The notes below the pieces were generated by a model, which searched no databases, was not told the origin of the DNA, and saw only the letters and a program-made list of their open reading frames with translations. Shown piece by piece: positions 21,147 to 30,100 of a DNA stretch of 64,000 nt. Each line of letters begins with the position of its first letter. Position 1 is the first letter of the stretch. Where the stretch lies: assembly GCA_949358305.1 (NCBI GenBank), contig OX442316.1, positions 16,306,001 to 16,370,000 on the forward strand. The letters run 5' to 3'. Source of the DNA: Strigamia acuminata. Taxonomy: Eukaryota > Arthropoda > Chilopoda > Geophilomorpha > Linotaeniidae. Both the position numbers and the translations under genes were made by a program.

Positions 21147-22611
21147 AGAACGAGAGGTGTATGTCGAGGTTGACAAAAGTGAAGTCAAGGATAAAACCTT
21201 GCTAGGATCAAAGTGGATTTATAAACTCAAAAGGGATCATACGGGTGCGATTAGCAGATATCGTGCTCGTCTTGTTGCACAAGGGTTCAAGCAGAAGCCC
21301 GGCATTGACTTTACGGAGGTCTTCTCCCCCGTAGTCAACTTTGTGTTGGTCATGATGTTCTTTTGTACTCTTGTAGTATTAAGGAGCTGGCGTGACTTAC
21401 ACCTTGACATCAAGGCCGCATATCTATATGGGGACCTCGATGAGGTGCAGTACATCAACATCCCCAAGGGATATCGAACACCTGAAAACCAACACAAATG
21501 TTGGGAGTTGAGAAAATCTCTCTATGGGCTTCATCAGTCTGGTCGTGTGTGGTACCAGCGCTTACACGACCAGCTGATTGAAATAGGTTTTGAACCGGTT
21601 TTGGGTCTTAACTGTGTGTATAGCTTGGGTTCGGACGCCATACTCATCTTTTACGTCGACGATATTGTATTATTTTCGAGGGATGAGTTGGCAGAAGAGT
21701 GCGTTTTAGAATGGATTCAACAATCCTTTGAGATTGTCAATTTGGGCCCCGTCACCCTTTTATTAGGGATTGAGTTTTGTAGGGACGGGGGGAATATCCT
21801 CATTCATCAACGCACCTATATTGCGAAGCTCTGCAAGCAATACGGTATTGACCCATCTCACCGTGTTAGAGTGCCTGGCACGCCCGGCACTATGATCCAA
21901 AAAGTCCAAACGGGAGAACGTGTTAATTCGAGTTTTCCATATCGGTCTCTTGTCGGAAGTTTGCTCTTCATCGCAAGTCGCACAAGACCCGATATCTTGT
22001 TTTCTGTAATTGTATTGTCTCAATACAACGAGACTCACTCGACACGACACGTAAACATGCTGCTTCAAGTGTTGCGTTACCTGGCTAATACGCCGAATTT
22101 CTCCATTAATCTTGGGAACTGTCAAAGTGACAAGTTAACTGTTTACACAGATGCGTCTTACGCGCTGGACCAAGACAAGCGCCGAAGTTTTGGCGGGCAC
22201 ATTATCTATCTGGGTGGTGTCCCCGTCTCCTGGAACTGCCATAAGCAGACCATTACCGCTCTTTCCATTATGGAAAGCGAATTCTTGGCGGTTGTGGACG
22301 GTGTGAAGGAGATAATTTGGTTAGAACGCATATTTGACGCGGAAGTGATGATTGACGGGTTTGACCGGGAAATACCATGTGTTTATGCCGATTCGATGCC
22401 TGCGATTCAATATGCGAAAAACCGCATAGAAAATCGCGCAAACAAACACATAGACGTGAAATTGCATTTCTTGCGCGACTGGTTCGAGAAAGGTGTTTTT
22501 CGAATCAGGCACATCCCAGGGACCCTCAACGTCGCGGACATTATGACAAAGTGGTTGTCCCGCGCAAAATTGGACGCGTTGTGCGAGCACATTTTTGTCG
22601 CGACAAATTGA
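21147..22611 (+). CDS. Copia reverse transcriptase-RNase H, 3' part
   Basis: Continuation of the Copia polyprotein after the insertion; the frame is open from 21109, but codons before 21147 belong to the insertion. The reverse transcriptase copies element RNA into DNA. It shows GSKWIYKLK and ARLVAQGF near its start, PVVNF, LYGLHQSGRVW, and the catalytic YVDD (Y at 21652). RNase H follows, with YTDASYALDQ, the MESEF block, the YADS block, and the C-terminal HIPGTLNVADIMTK that is characteristic of Copia. Length (about 488 residues) is normal for Copia RT-RH. There is no internal stop. It cannot be made as part of the polyprotein while the insertion is present. Confidence 0.92.
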
Positions 22612-22615
22612 TTAA

Positions 22616-22975
22616 TCGAAGGGGGATTTATTAGTATGCGATTAATTATTTTGTCCGTTTCCCCATGCATTTCTGGATAGGCATGGCAGATATGTGTGTT
22701 GGCATCCTTTGGATACCCGTGTAGCGCATATTAATGCTACTCTTGTGTGTTAACACACATATTCTATGTTTCTTGTGTCGTCTGCTTGAGAGAGCGATAA
22801 ATGTTGTTTTCCGTGTTGTTTATCGGTTAATTATGCCTAGGTTAACAATTACTTATATTGTAAAGAACAAATCAATGCTTGTTGCTATTGATTTGTCCTA
22901 TTGTCATATTTTGTACGGTTTGAGACCAATTAGCCTCAAACCCAGTTGCTTTTATGCTTTCATGTGATTAAAACA
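22616..22975 (+). repeat. Polypurine tract and probable Copia 3' LTR
   Basis: CGAAGGGGGA (22617-22626) is a polypurine tract just after the stop codon. The following about 340 bp is AT-rich and contains the perfect palindrome TGTGTGTTAACACACA (22744-22759). The exact LTR borders are uncertain because only one LTR is in the window. The next element's frame begins before 22975, so the border may be a few bases off. Confidence 0.5.
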
Positions 22976-24739
22976 TGGCGGGCGCGAAGTGCGAGCTCCC
23001 CGCACATTTTAAGCTGGTTTCAACTCCTTTCCGATGTTTCCTGGCCTCCACGGACTTATCAAAGGGTACAGGTCGCTTCCACCATCCACGTGGTGCCACC
23101 GCGCTCCACGTCGAGGTCACGATCATCGAGGTCGCCCTACAGTGGCCGTCGCTCCTCCCCAACACAGTCGTCGGGGGAAGGCGCCATTGGAGGGTTACCT
23201 CCACTCCAGAAGGCTCGTCATCGCTCACATCACCGACGCGAGTCGACGCCGCCAAAAAGACATTCGAAGTCCGTGTCGAGACCCGCATCCCGAAGCCGAC
23301 CTCGAGTGCAATCGCGCCAATCTTCCACGAGGAGTTCACTCTCGTCGCGCGAAGAAAGATCCAACGCTTCTCAGCTTAGCGCTTCCACCTCCTCCTGCCA
23401 GATTGACTGGTCGGACGAGATAGCGAAGGAAGATCGTCGCATCGCCGCATTGCAAGCCGGTCAGGGAGACGTCAACACCTCTTTGCCGTTCGCTTGCCGT
23501 CCAGTCACCAGCGACATGCGACCAGACCCATCGGTGCCCGTGCCACAAGTGACATCGGTCATCCGTTTTGAGGGATACGTCTCTCACGAACCATTTCCCG
23601 CACAGGAGTGCGCTGATCTCTGGAGGCGATTCTCATCGTTTCCCGAGACAGCCCAAGCAATGTACCTCGCGCATCTGGACGAATACCAACTCGCTCAGAT
23701 CCGCGAAGGTGAGAAAGAGTGGCAGTGGCTTGCGCGAGAGCTTGCGTCGTGCAAGTCCGACAAGCAACTGCAACGGACGCTGCAGAAAATGAACAGGAAA
23801 TTGTCGGAGGGACTGCTTCGAATCCTGTTCCAAGGAGTCTTTCCCGACCCACAGATTGCTCTGGCGGCCGCCACTCGATTGTGGACCGTGCCGTTAGGGC
23901 TTCCACGAGCCTTGCTGGACGATTGGGAGTCAGTTCGCCCCGATCCTCCAACGATGCTCGCCGAATTGACGCAACAAGCCGAGGCGACTGGCGAAACTCC
24001 GGCTGGATCCGCCATTCGACTACGGCAGGAATGGGCTGCGCTGAAGCAGCGACGCGCAGCGGAACGAGCCACCGCCCGTCCCGCTGGCGCACCACCGTCA
24101 TCCGCAGCTCCACTCCACGCTGCCATCACGGCAACGCCGAGTGTTTCCCGTGCAACCGAGGCACCGAGTTGCAACATCTCGTCTCCGATGCAGTGGCTCG
24201 ATAGCGACGATCGCGAGTTCGTCGTGCCTGTGGCCTGCGGTGCCAGACCAAAGACGCGCACCCCGGCTTTGCGCAGATCCAGATCCCTCTCGATCTGCAA
24301 GAAGTCGCCGCCACCGCCGCCTCCTCCAAAGGATTCGCCGCCAAGAGATAGGGGATCGAGTATGGCCACCCACCTCACCGCCTATCAACGTTTGCGCTCT
24401 TTATACGCTTTTTGCTACATAACGAGCGCAACGAAAACGATTCTCCAGAACAGCGAGGATTTATGCAACCGAGTCCTCGCGTGGCTGGAAAACCACATCA
24501 AGGAGCAGCAGCCGTGGATCCTGCATCAACGCCTGGTGTTCGCTCGAATTACGCCTCAAGACCCGCAGGAGTATTTCGAGATGGGTTTTGGACGAAGGGA
24601 TGGTGTGGACCGCATCAAGCAAGTGTGGCTCCACATCAACCCTGGCTTCCGGTCAGGACCAAACGCCGGCCGACCTTTGTGCACCGTCACAGAGCACAAA
24701 GATCCCAACGATCATTCAACGGACATGTTGCCTAAATAA
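22946..24739 (+). CDS. Gag-like protein of an unclassified LTR element (5' truncated)
   Basis: Function not recognised. The frame has GC-rich codon use unlike the AT-rich surroundings. It starts with an arginine/serine-rich region (about residues 45-145), has a conserved central block with PDPPTMLAELTQQ and AGSAIRLRQEW (about 330-380), a proline-rich linker (PPPPPPPKDSPP), and a C-terminal block with ENHIKEQQPWILHQRL and QEYFEMGFG. Both blocks recur in the same order in the - strand frame at 62891-64000. In each case the frame ends close to a polypurine tract and an LTR. The first methionine lies in the probable Copia LTR, so the true N-terminus is unknown and the element looks 5'-truncated against Copia. 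No zinc knuckle, protease or RT is seen. It could be a Gag-only non-autonomous element or a protein in the env position. Confidence 0.65.
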   Translation: MLLCFHVIKTWRARSASSPHILSWFQLLSDVSWPPRTYQRVQVASTIHVVPPRSTSRSRSSRSPYSGRRSSPTQSSGEGAIGGLPPLQKARHRSHHRRESTPPKRHSKSVSRPASRSRPRVQSRQSSTRSSLSSREERSNASQLSASTSSCQIDWSDEIAKEDRRIAALQAGQGDVNTSLPFACRPVTSDMRPDPSVPVPQVTSVIRFEGYVSHEPFPAQECADLWRRFSSFPETAQAMYLAHLDEYQLAQIREGEKEWQWLARELASCKSDKQLQRTLQKMNRKLSEGLLRILFQGVFPDPQIALAAATRLWTVPLGLPRALLDDWESVRPDPPTMLAELTQQAEATGETPAGSAIRLRQEWAALKQRRAAERATARPAGAPPSSAAPLHAAITATPSVSRATEAPSCNISSPMQWLDSDDREFVVPVACGARPKTRTPALRRSRSLSICKKSPPPPPPPKDSPPRDRGSSMATHLTAYQRLRSLYAFCYITSATKTILQNSEDLCNRVLAWLENHIKEQQPWILHQRLVFARITPQDPQEYFEMGFGRRDGVDRIKQVWLHINPGFRSGPNAGRPLCTVTEHKDPNDHSTDMLPK

Positions 24740-24898
24740 TTAGGGAACATGCCCATTCATTAAAAAATAATTCCTTTTTATTTTTATATTGTAATAAAAA
24801 AGAATAAATATATATCCTGTTCCATTTTACCTTGAAACCTTGTGTATTTATTCCTATACTTACTTGTCTCTTTTTGGAAAAGAATAAGATTCTTTCTT
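24740..24898. other. 3' untranslated spacer of the LTR element
   Basis: AT-rich, between the stop codon of the gag-like frame and the polypurine tract. Nothing else is seen. Confidence 0.5.
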
Positions 24899-24912
24899 AA
24901 AAGGGGGGGAAG
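24899..24912 (+). promoter_or_regulatory. Polypurine tract, plus-strand primer site
   Basis: AAAAGGGGGGGAAG directly precedes TGTGGTGACCTCAAAT. The second element (62642-62655, - strand) has GGGGGGAAG followed by TGTTGCGATCTCAAAT, so both the tract and the LTR start are conserved. Confidence 0.75.
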
Positions 24913-25840
24913 TGTGGTGACCTCAAATATTCCTATTTGAGTGCGCACCATATTTCCAAATCGTCTTATAAACATATTCAACAAGCTTATATGTTTTGTT
25001 TCAATGTAAATTGAAATAAAACATACATTAATAAAATATAAAACAAGACACAATATTACCCAAATAATATTGTGTTTTGCAGCAAGTTTTGGCCCAGCAA
25101 CAGCGTCAACCAATCACGCTGCAGCGTGCATTGCTTTGATGATGCTGCTAGGCGTGTGCCTGGGCGGAGCATCCCTTCCCCTCGCGCGTGCCCGGCTCAA
25201 TTGTTGCACACGACCCGAAGGCGGCCGTGTGTGATCTTTGTGCAACTCGTCATCTGCGCAGCTTTTCTGAGCAGATTTAGAAGTGAGCCAAACGGTTTTG
25301 GCCCACTCTTCCCGCACTCTTGATTCCACCTCCAAACTGTTCACAACCGTGTCAAACTTCTGCCAAAACTGCAAAGTGTGATCTGTGATTCTTGGACGAA
25401 TTGAGTTTCATCGCTGGTCTGTACCCACTGTACGGAATAGCAACTTTCTAGCTTGAATTACTACACGTAATTTAAGCCATTTCTGTGTGTGAATTGACAT
25501 TGAGCTTGCTCTGTCAATTTGTAGTTCTTTGTGTCGAGCTTGCTCCACAAAGAAATCCGTGTGAAACTAACATCGAGTTTACTCTGTTAGTTTGAAGGCT
25601 TTGTGTTGAGTTTAACTCCACAAAGCGAATTGTGTTAAGACGGATTGTTACGTCGAGCTTGCTCCGTAATAATCAAACCGCTGTGTGCAAGACGTATTCT
25701 CGTGTTGAGCTTGCTCCGCGAGGATTTTTAGTATATTTTAGCAAAGTATTTTAGCGTCGAGTTTACTCCGCTAAAATCCCGCGCTCACACGACGCCATCG
25801 ACGCCATCTTGGAGCCAACGGTCAACTGTGAGTGTACATT
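24913..25840 (+). repeat. LTR of the unclassified element
   Basis: Starts with TG after a polypurine tract. A TATA-like TTATAAA occurs near 24966 and AATAAA near 25015. If transcription starts after the TATA-like site, the rest of the LTR, including the hairpin array, would lie in the 5' leader of the RNA. The right border is not fixed; a CA near 25840 is possible. No partner LTR is in the window. Confidence 0.6.
25491..25777 (+). other. Array of seven bulged hairpins with covarying stems
   Basis: Seven hairpins at 25492-25519, 25525-25554, 25564-25593, 25598-25626, 25643-25674, 25697-25724 and 25748-25777. Each has an outer stem of 8-10 bp whose sequence differs between units (5' sides AATTGACA, TTCTTTGTG, AAACTAACA, GCTTTGTG, GATTGTTACG, TTCTCGTG, ATTTTAGCG), with the 3' side compensated (a few G-U pairs). 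Next come a 5'-side TC or TT bulge and a conserved apex GAGCTTGCTC or GAGTTTACTC that can close a further 4-bp stem; unit 4 has GAGTTTAACTC. The inner stem also covaries (C-G to T-A). Spacers are 4-23 nt. This is what an RNA structure under selection looks like. The function is unknown; binding of Gag or a host protein to the element RNA leader is a guess. Confidence 0.85.
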
Positions 25841-26246
25841 TGAAGAAGAAGCCAGATCGACCCCAAACATTTTAAATAATACCTCCTTTGTATTTTGAAC
25901 GATTAAAACTATCTAATTTTTCCTTTACTCTGTGTAAAATCATTCCCCTAGACAAACATTTGGCCACAGAGTAGAAGTCCTGTACGGCATCTCTACGACG
26001 ATTGCTTATTGAATTTACATAATTTAATAAGTAAAAACCCGGATCGCCGCAAATAAAGTCTATAAACAACAATAAACTCATTTACTCATTAACAAAAGTA
26101 ATTTACAGCATGGTACCAAATTTTTTTTGTTTTATTTCCTTTGTGTGCAACAAGCTTGACTATTGCCATGTTAAATGCATGCGCAGAATGTGATGCGCAG
26201 TTTGAATTTGGCATCAATGTACGGAGCGCAAACTGTAAACTCTATA
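25841..26246. other. No gene; right half of a MITE (26040-26238)
   Basis: From about 26040 the text matches the 35069-35360 element (AACAACAATAAACTCATT; TGCGCAGAATGTGATGCGCA; GCGCAAACTGTA). The left end of that copy is degraded. Confidence 0.55.
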
Positions 26247-26480
26247 TATACTCTGGCCATGTGTAAGTTGAGCCTAAATCCGAGCCTTTTCTCCGGTGTA
26301 GTGATACAAGAAAATAGATCCAAACACCAGGATTGCAACCGATCTACTGAAATAGTAAGCGAACGTTCTAAGATTTCTGGAAGAAGCAAGCAATAAACTC
26401 TGAACTATTTTCCCTGGCGGCAACACAGAGTGAGTTGTGAGGCTCGGATTTAGGCTCAACTTACACATGGCCAGAGTATA
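26247..26480. mobile_element. MITE, TACTCTGGCC family, copy 1
   Basis: Terminal inverted repeats TATACTCTGGCCATGTGTAA and TTACACATGGCCAGAGTATA. A nearly identical copy is at 54870-55104. TA at both ends suggests Tc1/mariner-type mobilisation. Confidence 0.8.
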
Positions 26481-26884
26481 GCTCACTACAAGTTGGGCCT
26501 ATTTTCCATTGGCTGAGCCTCATTACTCCTAACTGTGGACTGTGTGCTACCACCAGAAAAAGTAGTTCAGTTTTGTTTTTAATTTTTGTGATTATTTTAA
26601 TAATTGAAATAATATAATGTTATTTGTATTTTATAAGAAAATGTTTTTTTCAATCCATAAAATTGAGATTTTTGCTGTTTTTATTTCAATATTCATGTTT
26701 TCTCAGTTTATTGCTTGCTTTGTCAGGAAAGCAAACAATTTTCTAATTTTTTTATTGGTTGTTTTGTCTGAAAAGCAGTCAAAATGTCAGCCACTGTTTT
26801 GAACTATTTTTTGGTATCACTATACACAAGTGAAAAGGCTCAGCCAATGGAAAATAGGTCCAACCTATAGTGAGCCAGAGTATA
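26477..26884. mobile_element. MITE, TACTCTGGCC family, longer copy
   Basis: Inverted repeats beginning GCTCACTACAAGTTGGGCCT and ending CAACCTATAGTGAGCCAGAG. It abuts the previous copy. The inside shares GGTATCACTA and GTGAAAAGGCTCAGCCAAT with 50441-50830. Confidence 0.7.
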
Positions 26885-26996
26885 AATTAGGATTAACTGA
26901 CTGAAATTACAAACACGAAACGAGTTTTGCATACGTTTTAGACTTTTTGAATGCACCTTCTGTAATGATTTCTAATTATATATTATTTTCTTTTAG

Positions 26997-27116
26997 CAGA
27001 AGGCAGTTGCAATGCATCCTACGATGGAATATCGTGTTGGCCGTCGAGTAATGCCGGAACACTAGTCGTAATTCCATGTTTTGCAGAATTTAATAAAATT
27101 AAGTACGACATCACAG
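26997..27116 (+). CDS. Gene A exon: hormone receptor domain, part 1
   Basis: Acceptor TTTTAG at 26991-26996 (a second AG at 26999 is possible). Encodes [14 protein letters not shown] and VVIPCFAEF with three domain cysteines. Donor GTAAAA at 27117. Ends in phase 1. Confidence 0.85.
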
Positions 27117-30100
27117 GTAAAACTAATCATTAAATTCACCCCAATCTAAAAAAAAAGACGTAATTTGATGTACATTGCTAATACAATTTAGAAAATGCCA
27201 CAAGAGCTTGCTTTTCCAATGGCACTTGGGAAAGAAATTCCAATTACTCCAACTGTAAACCAGTTCTCCATTTCCACGACATTCCATTGGTAAATAATGA
27301 CTTTCCTCTATTTACTCAAAGAATCCACTAATTCTCATTGGCTGGCTGCTTTGCCAGTGTATTGATACAATGACAATAATCAGGCTATATTATCTGAGCC
27401 AATCACAACCAAGGCAGCCTACCTACAAACATGTCTGCTCAAAGGAAATTAATTGGTAGGAGGAGGCACTAATGTCATCGGCGGCCTCTTTCAATTAAAT
27501 GAACAAGTTTTTGGAACTCTTTTCTGACATGCGAGGAAACTGATGGTTCTGTGCCTACTTTCCAATGACAATTAGTGGATTCTTGAAGTGAATAAAGTGT
27601 AGTAAATTAGAAGCAGGGGTGAAAGTAAATATCTTTTTGGAAAGCATTTGGTTGAGTAGATTTTTCCAAAACGAGGCTTATCATTTCTTCTCATTATTCT
27701 GGATCCGAAAAAAAGACATACTTGTCAATAAGCCGATGCGCTCATGTGAAATGACGATAACCGTATTTTATCGATTAACAGCTGCGGCTTTTATTCAAAA
27801 CTGCCATATTTGTCAGCAATTACAATTTCAATTTTTCGTTTGTTACATTTGTTTAACCCTTCCAACCCGAAAGAATTGGCCTCCCATCTTTCCATAAAAT
27901 AGGCATTTTTTGACCCAGATTCTGCGCATGTGCAAAATCCGGGTTTTAGGGAATTCCTAACACCTAGCCAATGGGGTTAGATTGACTATTCATGTAGTGA
28001 ATGCCATATAGACGTGGTGGACATTATTGACATTAGCGGAGCCTGCTGATGATCATAATTTTTGTCCTTTGGACTCCTAAGATAGTTCTTTTTTGACCCA
28101 GTTAAACTTTGAGTTCAAATTATAGAAAAACTTAAAAAATTAAAAAAATTTCAACTGTGGTGATGTTTCAAAGGAATAGTCACCAAAAAACAGATAAAAA
28201 AAAATTTATTTCTTTTAAAAATAATGACTTTAAAAATAGGGTCACAAAATGACCCATCTCAGGGTTGGAAGGGTTAATGTAAAATACGAAGTAACTAAAA
28301 TGTTTTATGTATGAATTTCAACATCGGCTCCATTGGTTTGCTCAAGCAATCGCTATTCCATTTATTGCCAGGTATCATGTAACATCACGATTTTACAACA
28401 TTAATTACACCAGTTATGCGATTTCTCAATATCTGAAAATCCCTTGTTGGGGCTGCACAAACCACATCCTTTACATAACCCAAACCAAAGAAATTCTAAT
28501 AGGGTTACAACATATCAAGTTATATCGAGATGGCCAAGATGCTGGTCCGTCACATCCAATCCATCAGTGCACCGATTACAAAATTTAAAACTAATTAAAT
28601 CACTAAACGAAAGTGCCGAATGTGCAATAACATGAAAATTAAAATTGTAATAAAATTAATCTGTATTGATGAAAATTAAAACTCATCAAGTCCCTACACA
28701 AGATTAAAATATGTAAATATCTTATATATTCATTTCAAATAGGTGCATCGACTTGCAGACCTTTGTATATTTGCTGTTAATTGTTTACGAAAAATAAATC
28801 ATCATTTTAGACTTCTAATGCTAGGTTCCCACTTGACTGAATTCTGCCAGCAGAAAATTTTCAGGGCAGAAAATTTATCTTTTCTGCTGTTGGTTCCCAT
28901 CTGGCAGAAAAGTGGGCAGAAAAGTATTGGTAGAAATTTGTATTAATTTGTTTCAAAAAATCGTTTACCACGTGCTACTGATCGAATGCAGATAAAAAGT
29001 GCGCAGATTCGCGTGAAAACTATGCACTAGCAATCGGCAGAATACGGGCCGCATCGAATTGATCGAATGCGGCCAGTATTCTGCCGATTGCCCGAGCATA
29101 GTTTTCACGCGGATCTACGTACTTTTTATTCGCTTTGGATTGATCGAATGCGGCCCGTATTCTGCCAAATCTGCGCACTTTTTACCTGTATTCGACGATT
29201 TCGATCAAACGCACATGGGTTTTTGAAACAAAATTATTTGAAACAATTTCTTATTGACTTTAGATCGGAAAGCCATTTTGCAAAAATTTTGCACAAAGGT
29301 CAATATGACGTCACTGGGCAGAAAATCATCTGATTGGCTTGTGGAGTTTTCTGCAACAGAAAAAATAGGAATAGTCTATTTTTTTTGCTCCCTATTTTCT
29401 GCCCAAATAGGAGTAAGTGACGTCATAGCAGAAAATTTACTGGGCAGAAAACTGAATTTTCTGCTGTTTTAGTCAAGTGGGAACCTAGCATTAACCCTAT
29501 GTTAATAAAGTCTAATAAAACGGTTCTGTCCGTCTGTCCGCATCAACTCCTTTTTTTTTCTTCTTTATACATCAATTTAGACGGACAAGTGTATTTCTAC
29601 ATACGTGTAGAAGGGGTTTAGAAGTCTAAGATGTAATATTTCCATGCATTACAGATACAATCGCTTGTTTCTTTGTAAACTGGTGATTTTTAACCGAAAC
29701 GGCGCTCAACTCCCACATCTTTTACCGGAACAGCGTTCCGGAGAGTTCCGGCTTACTTTCACCCCTGATTAGAAGTGAATATTAATTGTACAAACACTTA
29801 GTGCAAGTGTGAACACAAGTGTGAACAAGCCAAAACAGAGTGGACAAATCCTAAGAGACATAAACATCGAACAACCTATTGATCCAATCTATAAATGCCT
29901 TTATTGATCTCATAAATGCTTCAAATTTTACCAATATTATGTGAAGTGAAAAGCCCAACTGCAAAATAAGTGGGCAATAAAGCTTAAAACTCACAATTGT
30001 ATGAATTATTGAAAAGCGATGCAATTTTAGCCAACCTAATTTCTTTGCTAACAATTTATGATTACCATTACAGGCATATAAAAAACTCTTTTCTTTATCA

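Larger units (their letters stand above)
1..22975 (+). mobile_element. Ty1/Copia LTR retrotransposon, split by a 17.8 kb insertion
   Basis: The Gag, protease and integrase lie in one open frame (3-3349) and the reverse transcriptase and RNase H in another (21147-22611). The domain order PR-INT-RT-RH is the Copia order. The 5' LTR lies before the window. A purine tract and a probable 3' LTR follow the stop codon at 22611. Apart from the insertion the frames carry no stop codon, so this was a structurally complete polyprotein until the insertion. The 3' limit is approximate because no second LTR is available for comparison. Confidence 0.88.
27614..29767. mobile_element. hAT-type transposon, decayed, 8-bp target duplication
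   Basis: Termini CAGGGGTGAAAGTAA and TTACTTTCACCCCTG, flanked by identical 8-bp ATTAGAAG (27606-27613 and 29768-29775), a hAT signature. Two MITEs have inserted into it. A 93-codon frame at 28307-28588 ([15 protein letters not shown]) could be a transposase remnant, but this is weak. Confidence 0.85.

Noticed and set aside
23559-24378. Long frames on the - strand (184 and 227 codons)
   Set aside because: Opposite-strand shadows of the GC-rich gag-like frame at 22946-24739.
25491-25777. Hairpin array considered as CRISPR-like or as an integron/attC array
   Set aside because: Spacers are short and irregular, only the apex is conserved, stems differ, and the context is an LTR of a eukaryotic element.
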